A DNA stretch of 64,000 nucleotides from Congregibacter variabilis (GTDB lineage Bacteria; Pseudomonadota; Gammaproteobacteria; Pseudomonadales; Halieaceae): assembly GCF_045689235.1 (NCBI RefSeq), contig NZ_CP136864.1:1240001-1304000 (forward strand). Direction: 5' to 3'. A program made the position numbers and the translations under genes. Below the pieces are notes generated by a model. It was given only the letters and a program-made list of their open reading frames with translations. It did no database searches and was not told the DNA's origin. Of this stretch, positions 24,003-33,613 are shown piece by piece; the first letter of the stretch is position 1, and each line of letters opens with the position of its first letter.

Positions 24003-26447
24003 TTAGCCGCCAATAGGTGATCCGGGGGGCATGGGCGTGAGCTTTGACTCCCTCAGCTCCACACGCCCCTCGAGGCTGCGTGCGATAAGCCAATCTTCAT
24101 AACGATAGAAGTCGGCATAGTCGCTGGCGCCATCACCGCCACTGCGCGAGCGAGCTCGCAGCAGTCGCTGGGCTTTCTCCAGCGCTCCCCGGGCCGCTGC
24201 GCGGACCTGTGGATCGGTCGCATCATTGGCAAACAGCTGCCGCCAATGATGCAGTAATACGCCAGCACTACGTCGATCGATAGCCGCCTCCATACCACTG
24301 TACTCTTGAAGCAATATTGCATCCTGCAAACGGGCAAATAGCTGAGCGGGAGACAACTGCGTGGAGTCCATACTGTGGTGAAGTGCTAATCTGGCCAAAC
24401 GCTCAGGATGCAACAATGCTTCGTAGCTATGACCTACGGCCGCCTCTGCAAGACTCAAGGGATCGAAAAGTGCTCCAGTGCGCGACGGCGCGCTCTCACG
24501 GTTACGCGCATAACCATAAGCCTTGGGGGGTATCTGCTGCAGCAACTCTGGCGACAAGCTCAGAGCATCCGGGCGCAGCGTCGCAAGAATACTCTCCAGC
24601 GCCGCACGCTGCCGGGCAGAGCTCACCGGCGTTACCGCCGGCGCCGAATCATCACCGCGGAGCGCATAGCGATAGTCCGCTCCTCCGATGAGTTTAGCCA
24701 CCGCCTCCAGCTGATACCGGTGATAGAGATATACCGGCACTATCGCCTCCTGGAGGTCACTCATAGGAGCCCCCTGCGGAATGCTGTTTGCACCGAATCC
24801 TGCCAGCGCTTTTTGCCGCAGGCGCATAACAAGATTCAGTTCAGTCACGGGATCCGCGCCGCCATCCCACAAGTGCGAGCGTGGGTGGAAGTCGCTCATC
24901 TGACGTGAATCCGGGTCACTGATAAACTCGAACCCCGCGGCGCGATTGTCCGCCAGCAACGCTACCAGGGACTCAGCCTCGGCATCCGGGGTATCGAACT
25001 GCGCATAACCATAGGTGATGGCGCGCTTATCCCAATCGCCGATACCTTCCGCATAGGCGTCTGCCAAGCTCACCTCGCCCTGATCATCAAGGGACATCTC
25101 AGGATGGGGGTAATCCATTACCGACGCGCGATCGCGGATACTTGCAGCAAAGTTATGCGCAAGCCCCAGGGTATGCCCTACTTCATGTGCAGACAGCTGT
25201 CGTATTCTCGCAAGCGCCATGTCCATGGTTTCACTGTCATCCCCGGCATCGGCAAAAGCCGCGGTCATTCCTCTTGCGATAAGCAGATCCTGGCGAACGC
25301 GCAAGGAACCGAGAGATACATGACCTTTGAGAATTTCACCGGTGCGGGGATCTCTCACACTCATACCATAGGACCAGCCACGTGTTGATCTATGCACCCA
25401 CTGAATCACGTTGTAACGAACATCCATAGGATCTGCGTCCTCGGGCAGCATCTCCACACGAAAAGCATTACTAAAGCCCGCCGCCTCGTAGGCATCGGCC
25501 CACCAGCTCGCGCCTTCGATCAACGCTGATCGCACAGGTTCAGGAGTGCCAGGGTCCAGGTAGTAAATAATGGGCTCCACCGGATCACTGACGGCTGCTG
25601 AAGGATTTTTCTTGATCAGCCTGTGACGTCTGATCAATCGCTTTTCAAGACTTTCCGTGATGGGCACGGAATAATCCGCATATCCCATAGCAAAGTAACC
25701 TGACTCCGGGTGGAAAACCCGCGGCTCAAAACCCGCTTCAGGCAACGCAATAAAACTGTGGTGCATATGCACCGAAACAGCGTGCGGATCAGGAGCAACG
25801 GAGCGTAACTGCGGTCCCGGGTCATCGCCCACAAAGGTCACCACAGCTTCTAGTTCAGTATTTCGTGGAAAAGCGCGACTTCGCGGCGCAAACACGGCCG
25901 AGCGAGAGGCATCGGGCTTAAAACTGCCCTCCCCGCGGCTTTTGAGTCGCCGGGCAATACCGTGACTGTCGCGAAGCAGAAATTCCGTTGCATCCACCAG
26001 TCGCTGATCACCGTCTCGAGCAACGACGGGGAATCCCCAAAGCACCGAAGAGGCAAACGCCTGCTCCACCGACAGTCGCTCTGCCTCGTTTACCGTGGTC
26101 GCCCGGTAACTCTGATTGGTCCGTCGCAGCAAAACTTTATCGCCCGTCGGCTCAAACTTGACCAGGGCCGCCTCACCGCCCAGCTGACCTCGATCCAGAC
26201 CTATGTCATTGGAGCCCACACCTCGGGGCAGACTCTCCTGATAGAGCAGCTCGCTATTGCTCTCGTCCAGCAAGAGGTAGATCTTGCCCTTGCGTGTATC
26301 GTGGTAGAACGGAACGAAACCCGGCTGCCAGCGCATCCCCTCCGAAAACTCTCTAATTCGCTCACCCCCAGCGGGATCTGTACCGCCACAGGCTGCCAGT
26401 AGTGCAATAAGCGCAAGAAGAGCGAGCGCCTGAATCTGCTGTCGCAT
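24003..26447 (-). CDS. Lipoprotein zinc metalloprotease, metzincin-type site
   Basis: 814 residues from ATG 26447 (AAGGA six bases upstream); an earlier TTG would add seven residues. Lipobox LLAAC with Cys20. The zinc site HEVGHTLGLAH is at residues 421-431, and a Met-turn SVMDY is at 442-446, close behind, which is the metzincin layout. It resembles large DUF5117/DUF4953-type zinc proteases of Gram-negative bacteria, with the protease in the middle and a helical C-terminal region. Lies convergent with the DUF1330 gene, divergent from tdh over 190 bases. Protein substrate unknown. Confidence 0.8.
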   Translation of the reverse strand: MRQQIQALALLALIALLAACGGTDPAGGERIREFSEGMRWQPGFVPFYHDTRKGKIYLLLDESNSELLYQESLPRGVGSNDIGLDRGQLGGEAALVKFEPTGDKVLLRRTNQSYRATTVNEAERLSVEQAFASSVLWGFPVVARDGDQRLVDATEFLLRDSHGIARRLKSRGEGSFKPDASRSAVFAPRSRAFPRNTELEAVVTFVGDDPGPQLRSVAPDPHAVSVHMHHSFIALPEAGFEPRVFHPESGYFAMGYADYSVPITESLEKRLIRRHRLIKKNPSAAVSDPVEPIIYYLDPGTPEPVRSALIEGASWWADAYEAAGFSNAFRVEMLPEDADPMDVRYNVIQWVHRSTRGWSYGMSVRDPRTGEILKGHVSLGSLRVRQDLLIARGMTAAFADAGDDSETMDMALARIRQLSAHEVGHTLGLAHNFAASIRDRASVMDYPHPEMSLDDQGEVSLADAYAEGIGDWDKRAITYGYAQFDTPDAEAESLVALLADNRAAGFEFISDPDSRQMSDFHPRSHLWDGGADPVTELNLVMRLRQKALAGFGANSIPQGAPMSDLQEAIVPVYLYHRYQLEAVAKLIGGADYRYALRGDDSAPAVTPVSSARQRAALESILATLRPDALSLSPELLQQIPPKAYGYARNRESAPSRTGALFDPLSLAEAAVGHSYEALLHPERLARLALHHSMDSTQLSPAQLFARLQDAILLQEYSGMEAAIDRRSAGVLLHHWRQLFANDATDPQVRAAARGALEKAQRLLRARSRSGGDGASDYADFYRYEDWLIARSLEGRVELRESKLTPMPPGSPIGG

Positions 26448-26637
26448 GTTGAGTCCTTGTTTGGGCAAATGAGAATCTGAGGGAGGCTATCCCGCTAAAC
26501 CTGTGCGATATGATCATCGGCGGGGGCCTGTGTTGCAAGCAAGGACTCCAGAGACAAGCAATTTTTACAGCTGTGGGCTTGTATCGCGCCTCGATCGAAG
26601 ACAAAATACAGGAATTATTCTCTTATACTGGAATCAC

Positions 26638-27666
26638 ATGCGCGCACTCGTCAAAAAAGAAGCCGCTCCGGGCCTTTGGCTGGAGGAGGTCCCTGCGCCT
26701 GAACCGGGCATCAACGATGTACTGATCAAGGTTCGGCGCACCGCCATCTGCGGTACGGACATGCATATTTACAACTGGGATGACTGGGCAAAACGAACCA
26801 TTCCAGTACCCATGGTGGTGGGGCATGAGTTTGTGGGTGAGATTGTCGACGTGGGCAGCAACGTCAATGACTTCAAACCCGGTCAGATTGTCTCTGGCGA
26901 AGGACACGTAGTCTGCGGCCGCTGCCGCAATTGCATGGCAGGTCGTCGCCACCTGTGCAGCGACAACAGCGGTATCGGAGTAGACCGTCCCGGCGCCTTC
27001 GCTGAGTATCTGACCCTCCCCATGTCCAACGTATGGGAGCATGCCCCGGGCATCGATCTGGATATTGCTGCTCTTTTTGACCCTCTGGGCAACGCCGTGC
27101 ACACCGCGCTGCAGTTCGACCTACTGGGAGAAGATGTACTGATCACCGGTGCCGGCCCCATTGGCTCCATGGCCGCCGCTGTATGTCGTCACGCGGGCGC
27201 TAGACACATTGTGATTACTGATGTGATCGACGATCGACTGGCGCTGGCGGCAACTCTGGGAGCGACCCGTACTGTCAATGTGATGAACGAATCCCTGACC
27301 GACGTAAAACATGAGTTAGGCATGCGCGAGGGCTTTGATGTGGGGTTGGAGATGTCAGGCAACCCCCAGGCACTGAGCGATCAAATCACCCATATGTGCC
27401 ACGGAGGTAAAATCGCCATGCTCGGTATTCCTGCACAGAACACCGCCATCGACTGGAGCCAGGTGATTTTCAACATGCTCACGCTAAAAGGCATCTACGG
27501 CCGTGAGATGTACGAGACCTGGTACAAAATGTCGGTGATGATTCAAACGGGCCTCGATATCAGTCCCGTCATTACTCACCGCATGCACTATAGCGACTTC
27601 GATGAAGGATTTACGGCCATGAACAATGGCAGTGCCAGCAAGGTTGTCTTGCGCTGGGACGACTAA
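26638..27666 (+). CDS. tdh: L-threonine 3-dehydrogenase
   Basis: 342-residue zinc MDR enzyme oxidising threonine to 2-amino-3-oxobutanoate with NAD. Catalytic zinc residues Cys38, His63 and Glu64 are present (ICGTDMH, VGHEF). The structural zinc cysteines are 93, 96, 99 and 107, and the NAD loop is TGAGPIGSMA. I use ATG 26638; upstream residues in the open frame do not belong. A TATACT at 26624-26629 lies only eight bases before it, which would give an almost leaderless mRNA if used. kbl follows after 15 bases, completing the route to glycine. Confidence 0.95.
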   Translation: MRALVKKEAAPGLWLEEVPAPEPGINDVLIKVRRTAICGTDMHIYNWDDWAKRTIPVPMVVGHEFVGEIVDVGSNVNDFKPGQIVSGEGHVVCGRCRNCMAGRRHLCSDNSGIGVDRPGAFAEYLTLPMSNVWEHAPGIDLDIAALFDPLGNAVHTALQFDLLGEDVLITGAGPIGSMAAAVCRHAGARHIVITDVIDDRLALAATLGATRTVNVMNESLTDVKHELGMREGFDVGLEMSGNPQALSDQITHMCHGGKIAMLGIPAQNTAIDWSQVIFNMLTLKGIYGREMYETWYKMSVMIQTGLDISPVITHRMHYSDFDEGFTAMNNGSASKVVLRWDD

Positions 27667-27681
27667 AAAAGGAATCAGATT

Positions 27682-28869
27682 ATGTACGGCAAATTCCAGG
27701 AGCACCTGCGCGCAGAGATACAAGGTATTCGCGATGCGGGTCTCTATAAAGAAGAAATAGAGTTCACCAGTGCCCAGGGCGCTCATGTCGCTATTGCCGG
27801 CAGCCAGAACGTGCTCAATCTCTGCGCTAACAACTACCTGGGCCTTGCAGAACACCCCGAGGTCAAAGCCGCCGCCGCAAAGGGTCTCGAAGAATGGGGC
27901 TACGGAATGGCTTCGGTGCGGTTTATCTGTGGAACGCAAAGCCTGCATAAAGATCTGGAGCGAAGCCTGGCCAGGTTTTTGGGTCTGGAGGCGTGCATCC
28001 TCTACCCTTCTGGCTTTGACGCCAATGGTGGTCTGTTCGAAACCTTGCTAAGCGCCGAAGACGCCATCATCTCTGATGCGCTAAACCACGCGAGCATCAT
28101 TGACGGCATCCGACTGTGCAAGGCGCAACGCTACCGCTATGCCAACAATGACATGCAGGACCTGGAAGCCCAGCTTAAAGCCGCCGATGCTGCAGGGGCG
28201 CGCTTCAAGCTCATTACCACCGACGGCGTGTTCTCCATGGATGGCAGTATCGCCAAGCTCGATAAAATCTGTGATTTGGCCGAGAAATACGGCGCCCTGG
28301 TGCATTTTGACGACTGCCATGCGACGGGGTTCCTCGGCGCAAATGGACGAGGCACTCATGAATACCATCAGTGTATGGATCGCGTCGACATCATTACGGG
28401 GACTCTTGGCAAAGCCCTGGGCGGCGCCAGCGGTGGCTTTACCGCAGCGCGCGCAGAAGTTGTGGACTTGCTGCGCCAGCGTTCGCGCCCGTATCTGTTC
28501 TCCAACACTGTTGCACCACCGGTGGTGGCCGGCGCTCTGCGCGCTTTGGAACTTGTGGAATCCCAGCCGGATCTTCGCAAGCGACTGGAGGAAAACTCAG
28601 CGTATTTTCGTAGCGCGCTGGAAGCAGAAGGCTTCGAATTACTGCCGGGTGACCACCCGATAATCCCGGTAATGCTGCACGATGCGAACCGCGCTGCGCA
28701 AATGGCTGCACATATTCGAGAGCAAGGCGTTCATGTGGTGGCCTTTTCTTTTCCTGTGGTGCCCAAGGGCCAGGCTCGTATCCGCACGCAAATGTCAGCC
28801 GCGCTCACCAAAGAAGATCTTGATCGTGCCATCGCTGCCTTTGTGTCAGCCCGAGACGCCATTGGCTGA
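27682..28869 (+). CDS. kbl: 2-amino-3-ketobutyrate CoA ligase (glycine C-acetyltransferase)
   Basis: 395 residues, full family length. Splits 2-amino-3-oxobutanoate with CoA into glycine and acetyl-CoA. PLP lysine is Lys244 in TGTLGKALGGASGG, and the HFDDCHATGF block (208-217) carries the ring aspartate. GGAATCAG precedes the ATG. Same transcript as tdh. Strong call from motif spacing and operon partner. Confidence 0.95.
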   Translation: MYGKFQEHLRAEIQGIRDAGLYKEEIEFTSAQGAHVAIAGSQNVLNLCANNYLGLAEHPEVKAAAAKGLEEWGYGMASVRFICGTQSLHKDLERSLARFLGLEACILYPSGFDANGGLFETLLSAEDAIISDALNHASIIDGIRLCKAQRYRYANNDMQDLEAQLKAADAAGARFKLITTDGVFSMDGSIAKLDKICDLAEKYGALVHFDDCHATGFLGANGRGTHEYHQCMDRVDIITGTLGKALGGASGGFTAARAEVVDLLRQRSRPYLFSNTVAPPVVAGALRALELVESQPDLRKRLEENSAYFRSALEAEGFELLPGDHPIIPVMLHDANRAAQMAAHIREQGVHVVAFSFPVVPKGQARIRTQMSAALTKEDLDRAIAAFVSARDAIG

Positions 28870-28993
28870 GTCGTGAGGTCGGCGCCGTTTTGCGCGAGCA
28901 GCTCGAGTAAAGCCGGGTCGGAACGCCAAAAACGTCTACGACGCCAAGGGCCGAAAGCCGAGAGAGACAGTCCCGCGGCTCCACGATGAGTTC

Positions 28994-29881
28994 TCAGAAA
29001 AGTCCAGGGTAGTCCAGCCAGTAATGGCGTAAATCCTGAGTCTTCCAGTCCCGGTAGACGTAATCCCAGTCCAATTCCGGAATACGCCAGGCGTGGTGCG
29101 GCTCCAGGTTAGTTGAAAAAACCGGAGCACCATAATCGCAAAAGCGGCTATCGACACTCAAACGAACGCGGTGCTTGTCTACATTAGCCTGCGCTCGATG
29201 CACCGTCTGTGAATGAAAAATAATCACATCACCGGCGGTGACATTTGAGACATGCCACAAAGTCTCCTCGGGATGGATCTCGCACTGAACACCTCCCACA
29301 CCCTGCGCCTCAAAGACAGGCCGCACCCCATGCATATGGGAGCCCGGCAAGATCGTTAAACGCCCCATTGCCTCGTCGGCGTCATGCAGCGCTATCCAGA
29401 TCCCGGCCATAGTCGGTCCCGCATGATGCGAAAACGCATCCTGATGCGGCGGGGTTTCAAATCCCAATTTACGCGGTGCAGCTATGCGCGCCATTTTCAT
29501 GGGATACACAAAAACGTCCGGACCAGCCACCAAGTCCATCAAACGCCGGACCTCACAGCAGTGGAATATTCGGTGTAGAGACTCCAGCGCCTGAACTTTG
29601 GGATAGAGCCTGTCCCACAGGGGGTCACTTTCGAAAAAAGGGTCTCCTGCAAGTACCGGGGACGCCGCAGCACTGCTCCAGTGAATATGTGGGCTGAGTA
29701 CCGACAGCATGTCTTCCAGCACGGGCTGCACGATGGACGAATCGAGAACCCGCGGAAAATACAAATAGCCCTCGGCCTGAAATCGTTCCCGAAGCTCCTC
29801 ATAACCCTCAGAAGGCTTTGATGGTGTTAAAGGCTGATACTGGGCCTCAACAAAGCTTGCCGCTGTACCGACTGCCACCAC
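28994..29881 (-). CDS. Phytanoyl-CoA dioxygenase (PhyH)-like Fe/2-oxoglutarate oxygenase
   Basis: 295 residues. The iron ligands are His146 and Asp148 (PPHQDAF) and His228 (FHSQTVHRA), with Arg238 or Arg240 likely binding 2-oxoglutarate. PhyH proteins hydroxylate acyl-CoAs or other small molecules; substrate cannot be told. Start is GTG 29881, three bases after the amidohydrolase stop, so the two are co-transcribed. No strong ribosome site, as expected for coupling. The 3' side is a 124-base convergent gap to kbl. Confidence 0.85.
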   Translation of the reverse strand: MVAVGTAASFVEAQYQPLTPSKPSEGYEELRERFQAEGYLYFPRVLDSSIVQPVLEDMLSVLSPHIHWSSAAASPVLAGDPFFESDPLWDRLYPKVQALESLHRIFHCCEVRRLMDLVAGPDVFVYPMKMARIAAPRKLGFETPPHQDAFSHHAGPTMAGIWIALHDADEAMGRLTILPGSHMHGVRPVFEAQGVGGVQCEIHPEETLWHVSNVTAGDVIIFHSQTVHRAQANVDKHRVRLSVDSRFCDYGAPVFSTNLEPHHAWRIPELDWDYVYRDWKTQDLRHYWLDYPGLF

Positions 29882-29884
29882 GGC

Positions 29885-31588
29885 TTATTGCTCATCCTGT
29901 TGATAGACGAGGTGACCCTCTTTGTAAGTTGCACGAATCTGCAGCTCGTCGAGATCGCCGGGATCCACCGTAAGCGGGTTATCAGACAGCACCACCAAGT
30001 CTGCAAGCTTGCCCACTTCCAGAGTGCCTTTGTCCGCCTCTTCAAAATGTTGCCAGGCAGGCCAAATCGTCAGAGCGCGCAAACCGGTCATTACATCAAC
30101 ACGATGATCTGCACCTAACACCGCTCCGCTGCGAGTAGTTCGCGTAACGGTTGCTGAAAGCACACGCATGGAGTCCGGCTTGGCTACCGGCGCATCGTGA
30201 TGCGAGCCAAACATCATTCCCCGCTCTCTCACCCAACCCGTGGGTGAAATATTCTCGGCACGCTTTGGCCCCAACACGGAATCCCGATGCCAGTCTCCCC
30301 AGTAAAAGGTATGCATGGGAAAGAGCGAAGGGAAAACATCCAGCTCGTCCAGCGCCGCAACCTGCTCTTTGCGCAAGACCTGGCCATGGATCAGTACAGG
30401 ACGAAGCTCCACATCCGGGTGTTTCTCCCGCGCGAGGCGCAGAGCATTCAATAATGCATCTGTTGCCGCATCGCCATTGGAATGCACCAGTATCTGCCAA
30501 CCGTGGTCAAAGGCACGCATAACACTACTATTGACAGTATCTACATCAATGGCGGGATAACCCACATAGTCGTCACTCTTGCCGTGAGGTGCCACGTGAT
30601 AAGGCAGACTCAGCCACGCGGTCTTCCCCTGTGGCGAGCCGTCGATGGTCAGCTTCACGCCTCCAACGCGATACCGATTCTCATAGGAGCGTGATGGCGA
30701 TAAATCTTCAGTCATCAGCATATCCGGGTAGGACACCAAATCAATTTTGAGCTCTCCACGATCCGCAACCCGCTGCATCGCGGCCATGCTCTCGGGACTT
30801 GCCCGTCCTTCCTGGGCGGTTGTGTAGCCAAAGCTCGCCATGGACTCCGTGCCTGCCAGCAGCATCCGGTCTTGGAGCTCTTCATCGGCAGCTGCAAGAG
30901 CGCTAAAGATCAAGCGAAAAAAGGCGTACTCCTCGGCCACGCCGTTAGGCCCTTTACCGTCGCTCTCCCGCCGGAATGCCCCACCATCAGGATCCGGCGT
31001 GTCCGCCCCAATGCCTGCCACTTTGAGACCAACGGTGTTCGCCACCCCAAGATGCCCGGATTGATGGATCAGCAGGATCGGAACCTCTGTAGACACAGCG
31101 TCCAAATCGTGGCGGGTGGGGTGTCGCTGCTCAGCAAGCTGTGAGTCGTCGTAGCCAAAACCGATAATCCAACCCAACTCGCGCTGTAACTCAGGCTCGC
31201 TGCTCATGTATTCGCGTAACAGCCGTTGCAAGCTTGCTACGCTGGCACCCTCGCCATCAGGCGGCGGTAAAAGATTGGCACTCATCGCCTGCACGCCGAT
31301 AAAGTTCGCATGACTGTGTGAGTCCACAAAACCGGGAAGTAAGGGTTTGCCTTTAAGATCAATGCGCCGGGTGTTTTCATCTGCAAGCGCTAATACCTCA
31401 GCGCTATCACCGACGGCGACAATTCTTCCCGCTTCGATCGCGAGCGCGTCTGCGACCTGGTCGTTACTATTCATCGTGATCACCGGACCGCCAAAAAAAA
31501 CCATCTCGGGCGCCGCGACACTAGACAGCGCGATCACGGTAAGACCTACTCCTAAAAGCATCTCTTGAGCAGACTGGATTAATTTCAT
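29885..31588 (-). CDS. Exported YtcJ-like metal-dependent amidohydrolase
   Basis: 567 residues with a signal peptide (cleavage near SVAAP, residue 25). The N-terminal metal motif HSHANF (about 91-96) and later NGDAATDALL, HGQVLRKEQ and SHHDAPV blocks match the YtcJ-type amidohydrolase 3 family. C-terminal barrel strand DLVVLSDNPL closes the composite domain. Many exported members hydrolyse amides or lactones of unknown kinds. First gene of a two-gene unit with the PhyH-like oxygenase; GGAGAT is about 11 bases before the ATG. Confidence 0.85.
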   Translation of the reverse strand: MKLIQSAQEMLLGVGLTVIALSSVAAPEMVFFGGPVITMNSNDQVADALAIEAGRIVAVGDSAEVLALADENTRRIDLKGKPLLPGFVDSHSHANFIGVQAMSANLLPPPDGEGASVASLQRLLREYMSSEPELQRELGWIIGFGYDDSQLAEQRHPTRHDLDAVSTEVPILLIHQSGHLGVANTVGLKVAGIGADTPDPDGGAFRRESDGKGPNGVAEEYAFFRLIFSALAAADEELQDRMLLAGTESMASFGYTTAQEGRASPESMAAMQRVADRGELKIDLVSYPDMLMTEDLSPSRSYENRYRVGGVKLTIDGSPQGKTAWLSLPYHVAPHGKSDDYVGYPAIDVDTVNSSVMRAFDHGWQILVHSNGDAATDALLNALRLAREKHPDVELRPVLIHGQVLRKEQVAALDELDVFPSLFPMHTFYWGDWHRDSVLGPKRAENISPTGWVRERGMMFGSHHDAPVAKPDSMRVLSATVTRTTRSGAVLGADHRVDVMTGLRALTIWPAWQHFEEADKGTLEVGKLADLVVLSDNPLTVDPGDLDELQIRATYKEGHLVYQQDEQ

Positions 31589-31688
31589 CGTTTTTCTATC
31601 TCCATTCTTACTGACTACTTTTGACTATTATTCACAGGAATTGCTGACTTGCTGATTAACCGCGGCGTGGCACAAACAAGTACAGAGC

Positions 31689-32360
31689 TCACTCTCCCAC
31701 TTCTTCATGCTCGATAACCCAGGCTTCTTTATTGGCTAAAGACATCCATGCCTGCAGGTCCGCATCAGCCAACCAATGATCCACATAGGCCTTAGTCGGC
31801 ACAGAAAGGTCCAGCGCATAAGCACCAAACCGAACCGCCACTGGAGCAAACATTGCATCAGCAATACTGAAGTCACCCAGTAACCATGTAGAACTTCCAC
31901 TTTGCTGTTGAGCCGCCTGCCAAAGCTCACTGATACGATGTACATCGCGGTGCACGCCGTCGCTAACTGCCAGCCTACGCTGCCTCGCGCGACAGTTCAT
32001 CGGCATCTCCTGGCGCAAGGCGGCGAAACCGCTATGCATCTCCGCCGCCATAGCACGACCCAGGGCCCGTAATTTGAGATCCACCGGCCACAGCGCAAAG
32101 TCAGCGTATCGTTCATTCACCGTCTCTGCGATTGCCAGAGAGTCCCATACATACTCATCCCCTATCCAAAGCACGGGAACACGTCGCGTGGGCGAATACT
32201 GCGCAACACGCTCCTCGAATTCCGGCGTATCCATAGGCAAGACAATTAGCTCGGGATCAATTCCAGCTTTGCGCAGAGTCAACCAGGCACGCAAAGACCA
32301 AGAAGAATAATTGCGGTTCCCGCATATCAGCTTCAGGTCCGACGGAGTGTGAAACGACAT
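31689..32360 (-). CDS. Glutathione S-transferase family protein
   Basis: 223 residues. The N-terminal thioredoxin fold begins GNRNYSSWSLRAWL, the Ser-containing variant common in proteobacterial GSTs, with cis-Pro in RRVPVLW near residue 63. Helical C-terminal domain with WLLGDFSIADAMFAPVA, containing the conserved N-capping box. AGGTG precedes the ATG. Lies 100 bases upstream of the YtcJ-like gene on the same strand; divergent from a small lipoprotein over 167 bases. Substrate unknown. Confidence 0.85.
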   Translation of the reverse strand: MSFHTPSDLKLICGNRNYSSWSLRAWLTLRKAGIDPELIVLPMDTPEFEERVAQYSPTRRVPVLWIGDEYVWDSLAIAETVNERYADFALWPVDLKLRALGRAMAAEMHSGFAALRQEMPMNCRARQRRLAVSDGVHRDVHRISELWQAAQQQSGSSTWLLGDFSIADAMFAPVAVRFGAYALDLSVPTKAYVDHWLADADLQAWMSLANKEAWVIEHEEVGE

Positions 32361-32527
32361 AAATCACCTACAACACATATTTAAACGACAGCTTATCGCA
32401 AGTTCTGCGTAGAGGGAGTCAATAACATCAGTCCGGAGTCTGGGAAAGCTGTGCAACAACACACTATTATATTGTTTAATCTGTCTGCGGTACTCCTGCC
32501 CAACCAAGGCTCTAGCAAACCCCGACT

Positions 32528-33004
32528 GTGCTTAAACGTATTACAGTATCTATGCTGGTTCTCTGGCTCAGCGCCTGCGCGAGCACCTTCGACGATGTTC
32601 GTCCGCCGGGCAAAGAACATTGTGAGTCGTTTTTTATCTATGTGTTGTGTATCTCTGATCTCGACGCCGACGGCCGGGTCGATTACATGTACTTTGACGA
32701 CACTCGCGAAATCTTCATGTATGCCGACAACATGTTGAACCAGCTCAACAAAGTGCTCCCCTTGCATGCCTGTGCCGTCCCCATGAGTGACAGCACCCGT
32801 GAATATAGTTCCCAGCTGGTATACAGCGACGACCTGAGTCTTTCAGCGCGCCTTGCCGTAAAAGCCAGGCTGGCCGTGAGCTATCGCGCCGCACAACCCG
32901 CCGTGGACGCCTGTGTTGCATCACTCAATCCGGACTCCGCTTCAGAAGCAACACAGGAGCGGCCCTTTGATGATGATGACGACTGGCTAGAGGAGCCTCA
33001 TTAG
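32528..33004 (+). CDS. Small lipoprotein of unknown function
   Basis: 158 residues from GTG 32528. The start is chosen because it supplies Lys3-Arg4 ahead of the hydrophobic stretch; the next ATG (32552) would leave too short a signal. Lipobox LSAC with Cys17. The middle has a short acidic DLDADGRVDYMYFDD run reminiscent of calcium-binding loops, and the C-terminus ends in a very acidic tail (FDDDDDWLEEPH). I do not recognise a domain. Confidence 0.65.
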   Translation: MLKRITVSMLVLWLSACASTFDDVRPPGKEHCESFFIYVLCISDLDADGRVDYMYFDDTREIFMYADNMLNQLNKVLPLHACAVPMSDSTREYSSQLVYSDDLSLSARLAVKARLAVSYRAAQPAVDACVASLNPDSASEATQERPFDDDDDWLEEPH

Positions 33005-33067
33005 GGGCTGGGCAAGCGACTCGGCTTTTCCTATGCTTGCAGACCTCTTTGAAAACGGGTCGATCAA

Positions 33068-33535
33068 ATGCTCTTGAACCTTGCACTGGGTGTAGCGACC
33101 ATGGCCTTATGTCTGGCGCTGCAGATAGCTCTACTCACCCGATCCTTGCTGTATTACGCAAAGCATCAATCAGACCTGGATGGTGCCTCCTACCTTGGCA
33201 CCATGGCAATTCTGTCCGGCGTTATGTTTCTGCTTATGTTCGGCAATCTGGGACAGGTAGCCATTTGGGCTGCGCTTTTCCAATTTCTGGGTGAGTTCAA
33301 AAACTACGACGCCGCCTTCTATCACTCGGCCGTGAACTTCTCGACTCTGGGCTACGGCGATATCGTGATGAGCGACGAGCGTAAACTATTGGGTCCTATT
33401 CAAGCGATTAACGGCGTTCTCATGGTAGGAATGTCTACAGCGGCCTTCATGACTACGCTTCGGGATGCGATCAAACAAAACAGGCACGGCTGGACCTCAA
33501 AGCGTGGCGAACACATTCGCCAACTGGTTGATTAA
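33068..33535 (+). CDS. Small ion channel protein with K+-type selectivity filter
   Basis: 155 residues. Membrane segments at about 4-26, 44-66 and 110-130, with a re-entrant pore region between the last two. The filter reads STLGYGD (92-98), the TxGYGD signature of potassium channels in slightly altered form. The C-terminal tail is short, charged and has no RCK domain. Four subunits would make a pore. Unlinked to its neighbours except by strand. Potassium conduction is the family inference. Confidence 0.8.
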   Translation: MLLNLALGVATMALCLALQIALLTRSLLYYAKHQSDLDGASYLGTMAILSGVMFLLMFGNLGQVAIWAALFQFLGEFKNYDAAFYHSAVNFSTLGYGDIVMSDERKLLGPIQAINGVLMVGMSTAAFMTTLRDAIKQNRHGWTSKRGEHIRQLVD

Positions 33536-33613
33536 GGCAAGTAGACTTCAGGACTTCGGCTCTACACAATGTCTGAAACAAAATGCCCGACAACACAATA
33601 ATAAGGATTACTA

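Noticed and set aside
26503..26637. Upstream extension of tdh
   Set aside because: The tdh N-terminus begins at ATG 26638; the added residues are not part of the family.
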